A stretch of 64,000 nucleotides of DNA, from NCBI GenBank assembly GCA_045657665.1, contig JAZOTN010000008.1, positions 106,267-170,266 of the forward strand, in the 5' to 3' direction. The notes below the pieces were generated by a model. It was not told where the DNA came from and ran no database searches. It worked only from the letters and a program-made list of their open reading frames with translations. This DNA comes from RUG12461 sp045657665 (lineage in GTDB: Bacteria > Bacillota > Clostridia > Lachnospirales > Lachnospiraceae). A program made the translations under genes and the position numbers. Positions 45,110-54,067 of the stretch are shown here, piece by piece. How positions within the stretch are numbered: position 1 is the stretch's first letter; the number at the start of each line of letters is the position of its first letter.

Positions 45110-45883
45110 ATGGAATATGAGAGAGAGTATCGACTTGCTGTAGAGGCGGCAAAACAGGCCGGAGATTATCTCGAGGAACATGCCGTTAAAGTGGATGCTG
45201 CTGTTGGAAAAGATATTAAGCTTGAGAATGACCGGAAGAGCGAAGAATTGATTATCGGAGTTCTTCAAGAGAGCGGATTTCCGATCCTTTCTGAAGAGAG
45301 AGGCATGACGCGTGGCTTTTCTGAAGCATCCATGAAGTGGATCGTAGATCCTCTTGACGGTTCCGCAAATTTATGGAAAGGAATGAAAGAACTGACCTGT
45401 GTGTCAATTGCCTTGTGGAAGGATGAGGAGCCCCTGATCGGCGTGGTGAATCGTTTTCATATTGGAGAATTGTTTTCCGGAATGATAGGTTACGGAGCTT
45501 TTTTGAATGGTGAACCGATTCGTACCTCTTCTGAAACCGGGATTGATCAGGCAGTACTTGCTACCGGATTCCCCGTTAAAAGAAGCTATGATACAGACAG
45601 CCTGAATGCTTTTATCAGACAGATACAGAGCTTTAAGAAGGTCAGAATGCTTGGAGCTGCTGCGATTATGGGGGCTTTTGTTTCCTGTGGACGAATAGAT
45701 GTTTACCGTGAGGAAGACATCATGCTTTGGGATATTGCGGCATCATCAGCACTGGTGAAAGCAGCAGGAGGAAGTATTGAGATCGAGATGACCGGCGAGG
45801 GGAAATGCAATTGTGGATTATATGCAAATGAGAGCCTTAAACAGAGCTTTATCTCATTACTAAAACGAGAGACTGTTAGATAA
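45110..45883 (+). CDS. Inositol monophosphatase family phosphatase
   Basis: 257 residues from the ATG at 45110, with GGAG nine bases upstream. LSEERGM near 64, WIVDPLDGSANLW near 82 and LWDIAASSALVKAAGG near 206 are the metal-binding blocks of the IMPase/CysQ/FBPase superfamily. It removes phosphate from a sugar phosphate or 3'-phosphoadenylate-type substrate. Next to a GmhA-like isomerase, a role on a heptose or pentose phosphate is plausible, standing in for the missing GmhB or KdsC. Specificity cannot be read. Confidence 0.87.
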   Translation: MEYEREYRLAVEAAKQAGDYLEEHAVKVDAAVGKDIKLENDRKSEELIIGVLQESGFPILSEERGMTRGFSEASMKWIVDPLDGSANLWKGMKELTCVSIALWKDEEPLIGVVNRFHIGELFSGMIGYGAFLNGEPIRTSSETGIDQAVLATGFPVKRSYDTDSLNAFIRQIQSFKKVRMLGAAAIMGAFVSCGRIDVYREEDIMLWDIAASSALVKAAGGSIEIEMTGEGKCNCGLYANESLKQSFISLLKRETVR

Positions 45884-45897
45884 GGAAAAGGAGTTAT

Positions 45898-46485
45898 ATG
45901 GGTTACGCGAATGACTATTTTGATCTGATTCGAAAAGCGCTTGCGGATCAGATTGTAACGGACAGGGATGGGCGTGAAATGTCTGTAGACCGGTCGCTTG
46001 AAATATGGGCGGATAAGGCATACGAGATTCGGGAGAAGACGAAGGGACTGTTATTCTTTTGTGGAAACGGAGCAAGCGAAACCATGGCAGAGCATATGTC
46101 GCATGACTGGTTTCAGAATGCTGAGGTCAATACGACGACTGTTTCGGAAACGTCTCATATTACAGCGATCAGCAATGATTACGGCTATGAGGATGTATAC
46201 AGCTACCGGGTGAAACGGATTCTTTCGGAGCGGGATATGTTTATCGGCATCTCTTCTTCCGGAAATTCGCCGAACATTGTAAAGGCCATTTCAGCAGCGA
46301 AAGAGAATGGGGCATTTACGATTAGTGTAACCGGGAAAAAACCGGATAATAAGTTGCGAACCATGGGAGATCTTAACTTTTATGTTCCGCTGAGTACATA
46401 TGGTGAAGTGGAAAGTGCCCATGCGGTTCTTTTGCATGCGGCATTGGATTTCTTCTTGGATAAATATATGGAGGGAAGACATTGA
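45898..46485 (+). CDS. SIS-domain sugar phosphate isomerase, GmhA-like
   Basis: 195 residues, the usual GmhA length. LLFFCGNGASETMAEHMSHDW near 50 (quoted from its core GNGAS), ITAISNDYGYE near 89, IGISSSGNSPNIVKAI near 115 and VESAHAVLLHAALD near 172 match the sedoheptulose-7-phosphate isomerase group. That enzyme turns sedoheptulose-7-phosphate into a heptose phosphate. A KdsD-like arabinose-5-phosphate isomerase would carry CBS domains, which are absent. It sits between a phosphatase and a 2-hydroxyacid dehydrogenase, so a sugar-phosphate precursor route for a Kdo- or heptose-like residue is suggested. Confidence 0.8.
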   Translation: MGYANDYFDLIRKALADQIVTDRDGREMSVDRSLEIWADKAYEIREKTKGLLFFCGNGASETMAEHMSHDWFQNAEVNTTTVSETSHITAISNDYGYEDVYSYRVKRILSERDMFIGISSSGNSPNIVKAISAAKENGAFTISVTGKKPDNKLRTMGDLNFYVPLSTYGEVESAHAVLLHAALDFFLDKYMEGRH

Positions 46486-47372
46486 TGAAAGTAGTGGTCG
46501 GAGCGTCGTCATTCGGTGACAGCGGCGAAGATATGCAGGGGTTTTTCAAAAACAAAGGAATTGAACTGGTCAAAAATCCTTATGGCAGACGTCTTACGAA
46601 AGAGGAAATTATTCAGCACTTAAAGGACGCGGATGGGCTCCTTGCGGGTTTGGAGCCGCTTGATGAGGAAGTGTTTGTAAAGTGCCCGAGATTAAAAGCT
46701 ATCGCACGGATTGGGATTGGAATGGATAATGTCGACAAAGATGCGGCGGAAAGGCATGGTATCAGAGTGTCAAACACACCGGAAGGCCCGACGGATGCAG
46801 TAGCGGAAATGACGGTGACGGCGCTTCTTTCGATCTGCCACAATCTAATCCTCGCTGACAGGGATGTGCATAACGGTATCTGGAAAAAGAGACTGGGATG
46901 TTCCGTTTCAGAGCTTAAGGTTTTTCTGATCGGATATGGTCACATTGGAAGAAAAACAGATCAACTGCTAAAGGCACTTGGTGCAGAGACGTTGATTTAT
47001 GATAAGTATAATGAAGCGGCTTCCACCTGTTCCTTTGAGGATGGTATTCGAGTAGCTGATGTAATCTCTCTTCACGCCTCAGGAAAGGATGAGATTGTTT
47101 CCACAGAGCATTTTGAAGTAATGAAGGATGGAGTGATCCTTTTGAACAGCGCTAGGGGAGGACTGATCAATGAAAAGGCATTATATGATGCTTTAAAATC
47201 GGGAAAAGCAGCAGCTTTCTGGGGGGATGCGTTATGGGAGGAGCCGTATGAAGGTATTTTAAAAGAATGTGAAAATGCGATTCTTACTCCCCATATCTCC
47301 ACCTATACGACAAAATGCAGAAGGAGCATGGAAAGACAGGCGGTGGAGAATCTGCTTAAGGATCTGTTCTAA
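46485..47372 (+). CDS. D-isomer-specific 2-hydroxyacid dehydrogenase (SerA-like)
   Basis: 295 residues; the ATG at 46485 shares one base with the previous stop and has GGAGGG upstream. FLIGYGHIGRKTDQLL near 145 binds NAD. NSARGGLIN near 224 holds the catalytic Arg and ILTPHIST near 270 the His. It interconverts a 2-keto acid and a D-2-hydroxy acid. It is shorter than SerA and lacks an ACT domain. In this cluster it could produce a hydroxy acid for the downstream ligase/carrier system or process a sugar acid. Both ideas are inference. Confidence 0.85.
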   Translation: MKVVVGASSFGDSGEDMQGFFKNKGIELVKNPYGRRLTKEEIIQHLKDADGLLAGLEPLDEEVFVKCPRLKAIARIGIGMDNVDKDAAERHGIRVSNTPEGPTDAVAEMTVTALLSICHNLILADRDVHNGIWKKRLGCSVSELKVFLIGYGHIGRKTDQLLKALGAETLIYDKYNEAASTCSFEDGIRVADVISLHASGKDEIVSTEHFEVMKDGVILLNSARGGLINEKALYDALKSGKAAAFWGDALWEEPYEGILKECENAILTPHISTYTTKCRRSMERQAVENLLKDLF

Positions 47373-47500
47373 GGGAGATGTAATTAGCATTTGCTTAATT
47401 GTGATTGAGAAAGAAAAGACTCATAGTTGTGGGGATGGAGAGATTTCATAAAGTGAATTGAGTCTAAGCTGAAACAAGATCATAGCAGAGGTAGGACTAT

Positions 47501-48814
47501 ATGAAAGAGCTGTTATTAAAGAGGATTAAAGAACGGAGAATTCGTGTTGGTGTTGTCGGTCTGGGTTATGTTGGTCTTCCGCTTGCCGTTGAAAAAGCAA
47601 AGGCTGGCTTTTATACGGTAGGGTTTGACATAAAGGAAGAAAAGGTTAATCAGGTTAATCGTGGGCACAATTACATTGGTGATGTTGTAGACAAAGATCT
47701 GGAGCAGTTAGTGAAGGATGGACTGCTTAGTGCGACAACAGATTTCTCTTTTGTAAAAGATGTTGATTTTATTGCAATTTGTGTTCCGACTCCGTTGGAT
47801 AAACATCAGGAGCCTGATATTCGTTATGTAAGAGATTCTGCAATTGAAATTGCAAAGTATATGAAAAAAGGATCGATCGTTGTTCTTGAATCAACGACCT
47901 ACCCGGGAACGACAGAGGAGCTGTTAAAACCGATTCTGGAAAAAGGATCCGGATTAAAATGCGAGGAGGATTTCTATCTTGGATTCTCGCCTGAACGTGT
48001 TGATCCCGGAAATCTTCTTTATAAAACAAAAAATACACCCAAAGTGGTCGGCGGCATCGGAAAAGACGCGACGGAAGTAATCGCTGTGATGTATCGGGAA
48101 GTATTGGAGAGTGATGTTTACGAGGTGAGTTCTCCGGCTGTTGCGGAAATGGAGAAGATTCTTGAAAACACTTATCGTAATGTCAATATCGGTTTAATCA
48201 ACGAATTGGCACGTTTATGCCATGAAATGGGAATTTCTGTATGGGAAGTGATTGATGCTGCAAAATCAAAGCCATATGGATTCCAGCCGTTTTATCCCGG
48301 TCCCGGTCTTGGAGGACACTGCATTCCCCTGGATCCTTACTATTTGACTTGGAAAGCAAGAGAATACGGATTTCATACGACGTTGATTGAAAACAGTATG
48401 GTGATTAATGACAGACAGCCGGAGTATTGTGTTGAGCGAGCCATGCACATTCTGAATGGGGAAAAAAAGGCGATCAATGGTTCGAAGGTGCTTCTTTTAG
48501 GGGTGTCATATAAGCAGGATATTGATGATTATAGAGAAAGTCCTGCGATCCGTGTATATCATGAGTTGAAGAAAGTGGGAGCGAAGGTATCCTATTATGA
48601 TCCCTGGGTTTCTCACTTCCGAATGTACGGAGAAGAGGATAGGAGCGTATCAGAGTTGACGCCTGAGGTTTTAAAGGACTATGACCTTGTTATCGTGACT
48701 TGTGCCCATACAAATGTGGATTATGAAATGGTCCAGAAGTATGCAAGGAGGATTTTTGATACGAAAAATGCAATGAAGGCAGTCAAAAAACGGGATAAAA
48801 TTGAGGTTTTATAA
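47501..48814 (+). CDS. Nucleotide sugar dehydrogenase (UDP-GlcNAc/ManNAc 6-dehydrogenase type)
   Basis: 437 residues. VGVVGLGYVGLPLAVE at the N terminus binds NAD, FSPERVDPGN near 166 and GPGLGGHCIPLDPYYL near 266 (catalytic Cys in GHC) are typical of the WbpA/WecC/TviB branch rather than UDP-glucose dehydrogenase. It oxidises C6 of a UDP-N-acetylhexosamine to the uronic acid. WlbA/WbpB- and WbpE-like genes at 56119 and 57199 could continue this to a UDP-diamino-uronic acid. A 128-base gap precedes it, in which I see no clear promoter or terminator. Confidence 0.9.
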   Translation: MKELLLKRIKERRIRVGVVGLGYVGLPLAVEKAKAGFYTVGFDIKEEKVNQVNRGHNYIGDVVDKDLEQLVKDGLLSATTDFSFVKDVDFIAICVPTPLDKHQEPDIRYVRDSAIEIAKYMKKGSIVVLESTTYPGTTEELLKPILEKGSGLKCEEDFYLGFSPERVDPGNLLYKTKNTPKVVGGIGKDATEVIAVMYREVLESDVYEVSSPAVAEMEKILENTYRNVNIGLINELARLCHEMGISVWEVIDAAKSKPYGFQPFYPGPGLGGHCIPLDPYYLTWKAREYGFHTTLIENSMVINDRQPEYCVERAMHILNGEKKAINGSKVLLLGVSYKQDIDDYRESPAIRVYHELKKVGAKVSYYDPWVSHFRMYGEEDRSVSELTPEVLKDYDLVIVTCAHTNVDYEMVQKYARRIFDTKNAMKAVKKRDKIEVL

Positions 48815-49935
48815 TGAGGGTTTTGATAGTTTCGCATGCTCCGCTTGGGATTTATGGTGCAATTACCAGTTTGGGGCATCTTCTTCGAAATATTGACTGG
48901 GAGTATGATCTAGTTTATCCGAAACATTATAAGAATAATACTTCTGAGGAAGAGATACGTAAATTCACCGGTTATAAGGTTTCCAGTATTTATCGTACTT
49001 ATCTTCCTTATGACAATGCCGTTTTAGGAAAAGAAACTAACAGATTGAGGGAATGCAAGGATCTTTTTTTGAGATTACGATACAGGATTAGTTCCGCGCG
49101 AATTCAAAAGATCGTGGAGAACGGTCGGTATGATTATGTTTTACTGAATTCTATAGTTTTATATCGGATGATCGATAAAAAAGCAAGGTACATTATCTAT
49201 ATCCGTGAAATGTATAACCGCAGAAAAAAGAATAAGGTAACGAGAAAGATAAATCAGGCAGAGAAGGTCATTTTCATAGATCCGGCACTTATAACACCAT
49301 TAAAAGAGATTGTGTCACCATATTGCGTCATCAACAATCCGTTTGATATGACTGGAATGAAGGCTTTGGATCGCGATCAGTTGATAAAGCAATATCCGAT
49401 GATCAAAACAGATAGAATTGTCATTATGATCGCTGGTGTTCTGGCGGAGATAAAAGGAATCAGGTTCGTAATCAAAGCATTCCGAAAAGTATCAAGAGAT
49501 GATATGCAGTTGATTATTGTCGGCGATGGAGCGAAAGAGTATGTCAAAGAGTGCAGACAACTGGCGCAAGGGGATGACCGGATTGCATTTCTCGGGATGC
49601 AGACCAGAATTCAGGAAATTTACCTATTGACGGATTATCTGCTGACGGCAGGACATCATTTTGCAACAGGTCGGACGATCTATGAGGGCTTATTTGCCGG
49701 ATGCAATGTGATCATACAATCTGATAGTGAAAATGATAAAAGCGTCATGCAGGAATATGAAAGGTATTCAGAACGTATTCACTTCTATCATACGAGAAAC
49801 GAAGAAGATTTGAAAAATGTATTTGAAAACCTGCCGCCGGAAAAAGTAACGGTCAGAGAATATCGATCCAATATTGATGAGTATATTGCACGGATAAAGC
49901 ATTTTTTGGAAACGGAGAAATCAGATGCTACATAA
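48814..49935 (+). CDS. GT4 glycosyltransferase
   Basis: 373 residues, GT-B fold. MIAGVLAEIKGIRFVIKAF near 206 and LIIVGDGAKEYVKEC near 233 form the donor domain; GRTIYEGLFAGCNVIIQSD near 287 is the family loop, with one Glu of the E-x7-E pair kept. The start overlaps the dehydrogenase stop (TAATG). It may transfer the uronic acid made by the preceding enzyme. Overlaps the next gene by 11 bases. Confidence 0.82.
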   Translation: MRVLIVSHAPLGIYGAITSLGHLLRNIDWEYDLVYPKHYKNNTSEEEIRKFTGYKVSSIYRTYLPYDNAVLGKETNRLRECKDLFLRLRYRISSARIQKIVENGRYDYVLLNSIVLYRMIDKKARYIIYIREMYNRRKKNKVTRKINQAEKVIFIDPALITPLKEIVSPYCVINNPFDMTGMKALDRDQLIKQYPMIKTDRIVIMIAGVLAEIKGIRFVIKAFRKVSRDDMQLIIVGDGAKEYVKECRQLAQGDDRIAFLGMQTRIQEIYLLTDYLLTAGHHFATGRTIYEGLFAGCNVIIQSDSENDKSVMQEYERYSERIHFYHTRNEEDLKNVFENLPPEKVTVREYRSNIDEYIARIKHFLETEKSDAT

Positions 49936-50815
49936 GGATTATTCGGAGTATGCAAAAAGGCTGACCGGAGCGTCTTATATTTTGGATCCTGAGGATAACA
50001 CATTCATGTTTGTTGGGAAAAAGCTGGAATACGAGACAAATATGATACGAGAATGCAGAGGCTGTCTGATATTTGCGGAAACAGGATTCAGATTTCGGGA
50101 TGATATTATCGAGAAAAATCATGTGATATATACAGACCATCCGCGTTTGGAATATGCACGAATGGCGATACAGTTCGAAAAAAGAACAGATCTTGAAACC
50201 CAACAGAAACGATTCAGAATGACGGAGGAAGGTTTTTATCTCGGAGAAAACGTGGAAATTGGAGAGGGAGCATATATAGAACCGGGAGTAGTGATCTATC
50301 ATAATGTGAAAATAGGAAAAAATGCAGTGATCCTTTCTAACAGTGTGATTCGCGAGACAGAGATAGGAGACGGTTTCTATTGCGGTGAGAATACTACGAT
50401 CGGAAGTGCAGCTCACGCACATATCAGGGACGAAGAGGGAACGCTTCTCAGGATTCCATCATTGGGAAAGGTATCGATCGGAAATTCGGTAATGGTCGGC
50501 GCAAACAGTGATATCAATCGCGGAATATGCGGAACTACGCGAATAGATGATGAGGTCAGAATCAGTGCACTTGTTCAGGTCGGACATGAGACACATCTGC
50601 AAAAAGGTGTTTTGATTGCCGGCGGAACAACAGTAACGGGATATGTGGAAGTAAAAAAAGGAAGTATTTTGAATGCAGGCGTGGTGGTAAAAAATCGTAT
50701 CACAATCGGAGAGAGTGCGGATATTGGAATGGGGGCTGTTGTTATGAGAGATGTATCCGATGAAGTTATGGTAATCGGAAATCCCGGAAAAGAAATCAGG
50801 AAGGGTATACTATAA
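49925..50815 (+). CDS. LpxD-like hexapeptide acyltransferase
   Basis: 296 residues. An N-terminal alpha/beta unit (to about 95) is followed by long hexapeptide repeats. IGNSVMVGANSDINRG near 182 and ALVQVGHETHLQKG near 212, with the catalytic His in VGHET, closely follow the LpxD pattern. LpxD transfers acyl chains from acyl-ACP to an amino sugar. Here it overlaps the carrier-protein gene by one base, so an ACP-bound acyl donor is very likely. Gram-positive bacteria make no lipid A, so the target is probably an amino sugar nucleotide of the capsule. CGGAGA precedes the ATG. Confidence 0.82.
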   Translation: MLHKDYSEYAKRLTGASYILDPEDNTFMFVGKKLEYETNMIRECRGCLIFAETGFRFRDDIIEKNHVIYTDHPRLEYARMAIQFEKRTDLETQQKRFRMTEEGFYLGENVEIGEGAYIEPGVVIYHNVKIGKNAVILSNSVIRETEIGDGFYCGENTTIGSAAHAHIRDEEGTLLRIPSLGKVSIGNSVMVGANSDINRGICGTTRIDDEVRISALVQVGHETHLQKGVLIAGGTTVTGYVEVKKGSILNAGVVVKNRITIGESADIGMGAVVMRDVSDEVMVIGNPGKEIRKGIL

Positions 50816-51039
50816 TGGAACAACTGTATTTCATTCTGGAAGGCTGTTGTCCCGCAGTCGATTTTCGGTCAGAAAAAGCATTGATCACGGAAAAAGTGAT
50901 CGATTCCATCGATCTGGTCTCGATCATTGCGGAAATCGAAGAGCGGTATGATATCAGTATCGAATCCGATATGATTGATGCAGAGCATTTCGACAGCGCA
51001 GAAAAGATGTGTGAACTGATTCAGAGCCTGAAGGGGTAG
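50815..51039 (+). CDS. Acyl carrier protein, second copy
   Basis: 74 residues, acidic. EKVIDSIDLVSIIAEIEERY places the phosphopantetheine Ser near 33. The surrounding helix differs from the carrier protein at 20071 (GWDSL there), which suggests different partners. The ATG shares a base with the preceding acyltransferase stop, and the AMP-ligase follows 4 bases on, forming an acyltransferase-carrier-ligase unit like dltA-dltC. It should carry the acid activated by the ligase. Confidence 0.88.
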   Translation: MEQLYFILEGCCPAVDFRSEKALITEKVIDSIDLVSIIAEIEERYDISIESDMIDAEHFDSAEKMCELIQSLKG

Positions 51040-51043
51040 AAAA

Positions 51044-52492
51044 ATGAGAGCAGAACCGATTTCGATGCCGCAGCTTCTGAAGTATTATGCGAAAGAGCAT
51101 CCACAGAATCTGTATGCTGCGGATGCCGCAGGAAATGAGCTTTCATATGGTATGGCATGGGACAAGGTCGGGAATGCCGCTGCGGAGCTGGAAAAACTTG
51201 GCGTGAAAAAGGGAGACTGTGTCATGGTTCAATGTAATCAGGATACGGCCTTTTTGATTCTGGATTTTGCCCTGGGTCTCCTCGGGGCGGTTTTTGTACC
51301 GATCGAAAACGGTGCGTCTGAGGATCGGATCTCCATGATCCGTGAGGAAACGGACAGTAAATGGTATCTTTCAAAAGAAAACGGATTGATTGATCGTTTG
51401 TTTCATGCACCGGATAACAGAGCGGAGTATCCGCTTCCGGACGGTGACGGGCTTGCTGAGATTTTATATACCACTGGTACAACCGGAGCCTCAAAGGGAA
51501 TCGCTATATCACATAAGGCGAATGTCGCATTGGCGGAGAATATATATTATGGTGTGCATATGCGTCCGGAAAATGTGGAGCTGATCCCGCTCCCTCTTAG
51601 TCATTCTCATGCGCTTCGGTGCTGCTATGCGAATCTTTTTGGAGGGGGGGCGGTCATTCTGGTTGATGGCGTTATGCGCATCAAAACGGTATTTGATCTG
51701 ATGGATAGATACCGGGTAAATGCCATGGATCTTTCTCCGAGTGCGACAGCGATTCTTCGGAGGCTTTCAAAGGGAAGACTTGCTGAGTACGGTAAGCAAC
51801 TGGATTATATTCAGATCGGAACAGCAGTGTTACCGGAAGATCTGAAAAAATCATTGATTGAAGAAATGCCTGGGGTGCATTTCTATAATTTCTATGGATC
51901 TACGGAATCCGGACGAACCTGCGTTCTCGATTTCGGCATTGAAAAGGATCGGAGGAACTGCATCGGAAAGCCTGCAAGGAATGCAGAGATTCTTTTCACG
52001 GATGAAAACAGGGTTCCGATTGATGCGACAGCGGAGCATCCCGGTTTGCTTGCAAGCCGGGGGGCCATGAATATGGAAGGTTATTGGAAAAACCCGGAGC
52101 TTTCCGCGGAGATTATGAGGGATGGTTTCGTTTTTACGAATGATCTGGGATACATGGACGATGAGGGCTTTGTATATGTGCTTGGACGGGCGGATGATGT
52201 GATCAACTATAACGGTATCAAGGTTTCTCCGGATGAGGTGGAAGAGGCTGCCCTGCGGATCGAGGGGATTCTGGAGGCGGCATGCGTACCGGAGAGGGAT
52301 GAGATTTCCGGTCAGATTCCGAAGCTTTTTCTCGTGGCGGAAAACCCGTCTCTGTATGATGAAAAACAGTTTCTGGGAGCATTGAGCCGATTCCTTGACA
52401 GCAGCAAAATGCCGAAAAGAACAGAACTTTTGGAAAAACTTCCGAGAACATCGAACGGAAAACTCTTGCGGCGGGAATTAATTGGCCGATGA
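51044..52492 (+). CDS. AMP-forming acyl-acid/ACP ligase
   Basis: 482 residues. LYTTGTTGASKGIAISHKA near 146 is the AMP-binding P-loop, FYGSTESGRTCVLDFG near 282 binds adenine, YNGIKVSPDEVEEAALRI near 387 is the hinge, and RTSNGKLLRRELIG at the end holds the catalytic Lys. It activates a carboxylic acid with ATP and most likely loads it on the adjacent carrier protein. Whether the acid is a fatty, hydroxy or amino acid cannot be read. The 3' end overlaps the opposite-strand ABC ATPase gene by 15 bases. A seven-G run lies at 51644-51650. Confidence 0.87.
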   Translation: MRAEPISMPQLLKYYAKEHPQNLYAADAAGNELSYGMAWDKVGNAAAELEKLGVKKGDCVMVQCNQDTAFLILDFALGLLGAVFVPIENGASEDRISMIREETDSKWYLSKENGLIDRLFHAPDNRAEYPLPDGDGLAEILYTTGTTGASKGIAISHKANVALAENIYYGVHMRPENVELIPLPLSHSHALRCCYANLFGGGAVILVDGVMRIKTVFDLMDRYRVNAMDLSPSATAILRRLSKGRLAEYGKQLDYIQIGTAVLPEDLKKSLIEEMPGVHFYNFYGSTESGRTCVLDFGIEKDRRNCIGKPARNAEILFTDENRVPIDATAEHPGLLASRGAMNMEGYWKNPELSAEIMRDGFVFTNDLGYMDDEGFVYVLGRADDVINYNGIKVSPDEVEEAALRIEGILEAACVPERDEISGQIPKLFLVAENPSLYDEKQFLGALSRFLDSSKMPKRTELLEKLPRTSNGKLLRRELIGR

Positions 52493-53245
52493 TCCTTCCG
52501 CATAGATCGCATCCCGCATTCTTTTCCAGACCTTTCCATATCCGTTACTTGCCGGGGTGACCGGTTTTTCGATGTAATTCTTTTCGTCGAATACAATTTC
52601 TCCGTTTTTCTGGAAAACAATGTTTCTTGTTCCGAGAATGATCGCCTCCTGAATATTATGCGTGATAAAGATGATCGTACAGTTTTCGCTTGCGGAGATT
52701 CGGAGCATTTCGTTCTGAAGCTCACGTCGTGTCATGGCATCCAGTGCGGCAAAGGGCTCGTCCATTAATATGATTTCTGGCTTTAAGGCCAGAGCCTTTG
52801 CGATCGCGACACGCTGCTTCATCCCGCCGGAGAGCTGATGCGGATAATAGTGTCCGTATCCGTCAAGACGTACTTTTTCAAGGGTTTCCGTGGCAATTCT
52901 GCTTCGCTCCTCATGATCCATAATACCGTTTCGTTTTAGTGGATATTCGATATTCTTACGGACGGTTTTCCAGGGGAACAGCTGATTAAAATCCTGAAAA
53001 ACCATGATTCGATCCATACCGGGCGTTTTCCGCTCTGAACCGTTCACAAGAATTTTACCGGAAAAATCCTCAAATCCGGCGATACAACGGAGCAGAGTTG
53101 TTTTTCCGCAGCCGGAAGGGCCGAGAATGCAGAGAAATTCATTCTTTTCTACAGTAAGAGAAACGTTGGACAGGACTTTGTTTTTTCCGGCATCGTCATC
53201 AAATACTTTGCTTAAATTTTGAATTTCAAGGACGATATCGCTCAT
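52478..53245 (-). CDS. ABC transporter ATP-binding protein, NitT/TauT type
   Basis: 255 residues from the ATG at 53245, which overlaps the permease stop (ATGA) and has GGGGGA upstream; the ATG at 53260 is less likely. GPSGCGKTTLLR (Walker A, near 38), FQDFNQLFPW (Q-loop), LSGGMKQRVAIAKAL (signature) and LMDEPFAALD (Walker B) are intact. It powers uptake through the permease at 53242. Family-typical substrates are nitrate, taurine, sulfonates, riboflavin or pyrimidine precursors; none can be chosen here. Confidence 0.9.
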   Translation of the reverse strand: MSDIVLEIQNLSKVFDDDAGKNKVLSNVSLTVEKNEFLCILGPSGCGKTTLLRCIAGFEDFSGKILVNGSERKTPGMDRIMVFQDFNQLFPWKTVRKNIEYPLKRNGIMDHEERSRIATETLEKVRLDGYGHYYPHQLSGGMKQRVAIAKALALKPEIILMDEPFAALDAMTRRELQNEMLRISASENCTIIFITHNIQEAIILGTRNIVFQKNGEIVFDEKNYIEKPVTPASNGYGKVWKRMRDAIYAEGSSAN

Positions 53246-54057
53246 CTTGCCATCCCCCATTTCTTTACCGTGTTTTTTTCGATAGGAGAAAGAATTCCGT
53301 ATTGAACCACCACGCCGATGATCACAATCACGATCAGAGTGGCATACATTTCCGCGTTATTCATGTTGGTGCGCATTTGGTTGATAAAGAGACCGATTCC
53401 GGGCATGGAAGCAATTCCAAAGATCATTTCTGCGGAGATGAGACCCCGCCATGCTCTTGCCCATCCGACCTTAAGACCGGATACAATGTATGAGATCGAG
53501 GCGGGAAAGTATACTCCTGTTAATAAAGACAGGCCGCTCAGACCGATATTTCTTCCGGCCTCCACATAAATCTTTGGAACTGCAAGAAAACCGTCCAGAA
53601 TGCTTCTGCTCATAGGCCAGATCACGGCATGAACGACCAGAAAGACAATGACTCCGCTTTTCACCCCGAAGATTACAATCACGACCGGAAGCAGTGCCAC
53701 TCCGGGAAGCAGATCGCAGACTGAGATTACGAAATTGTAGATGGTATAGAATGTCCGGCAGACAGCCGCAATCCCCGAAAAAAGAAACGCTAGAGCGATC
53801 CCGATAAACAGTCCTTCAATAAGCAGCTTCATGGAGTTGCCGATATAGACCCAGAGCGAGACTCCTGCATAGCCTTTGATAAAATTGTTGAAAAAGGCCT
53901 TCAGGATATCCTCCAACGTCGGAAAGATGAGCGCCGAGCGCGTTCCCAGGAGCTCTGATTTTGCTATGAGCTCCCAGGTGATCAGAAAGGCGGCGACAAA
54001 AATCAGCCGGATCAGATGATCTTTTATGGAAACGGTATGTTTTTTCCTTTGATTCAT
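53242..54057 (-). CDS. ABC transporter permease, NitT/TauT type
   Basis: 271 residues, about six helices. The cytoplasmic EAA-like loop WARAWRGLISAEMIFG near 206 docks the ATPase and is typical of SsuC/TauC. It overlaps the ATPase gene by 4 bases and follows the substrate-binding gene by 10 bases. It forms the inner-membrane channel of an importer with its two neighbours. The ribosome site is distant (AAAGGG about 17 bases upstream), suggesting coupling. Confidence 0.88.
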   Translation of the reverse strand: MNQRKKHTVSIKDHLIRLIFVAAFLITWELIAKSELLGTRSALIFPTLEDILKAFFNNFIKGYAGVSLWVYIGNSMKLLIEGLFIGIALAFLFSGIAAVCRTFYTIYNFVISVCDLLPGVALLPVVIVIFGVKSGVIVFLVVHAVIWPMSRSILDGFLAVPKIYVEAGRNIGLSGLSLLTGVYFPASISYIVSGLKVGWARAWRGLISAEMIFGIASMPGIGLFINQMRTNMNNAEMYATLIVIVIIGVVVQYGILSPIEKNTVKKWGMAR

Positions 54058-54067
54058 GTTTTTCGTT

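Noticed and set aside
46482..46485. TTG start for the 2-hydroxyacid dehydrogenase
   Set aside because: The ATG three bases later has the better spacing from GGAGGG and the usual one-base overlap with the previous stop.
51644..51650. Seven-G tract in the AMP-ligase (and nine-T/A tracts in MBOAT copy 1 and lysR) as phase-variation switches
   Set aside because: Frames are intact on both sides and tracts of this length occur by chance in such coding DNA; there is no evidence of variation without read data.
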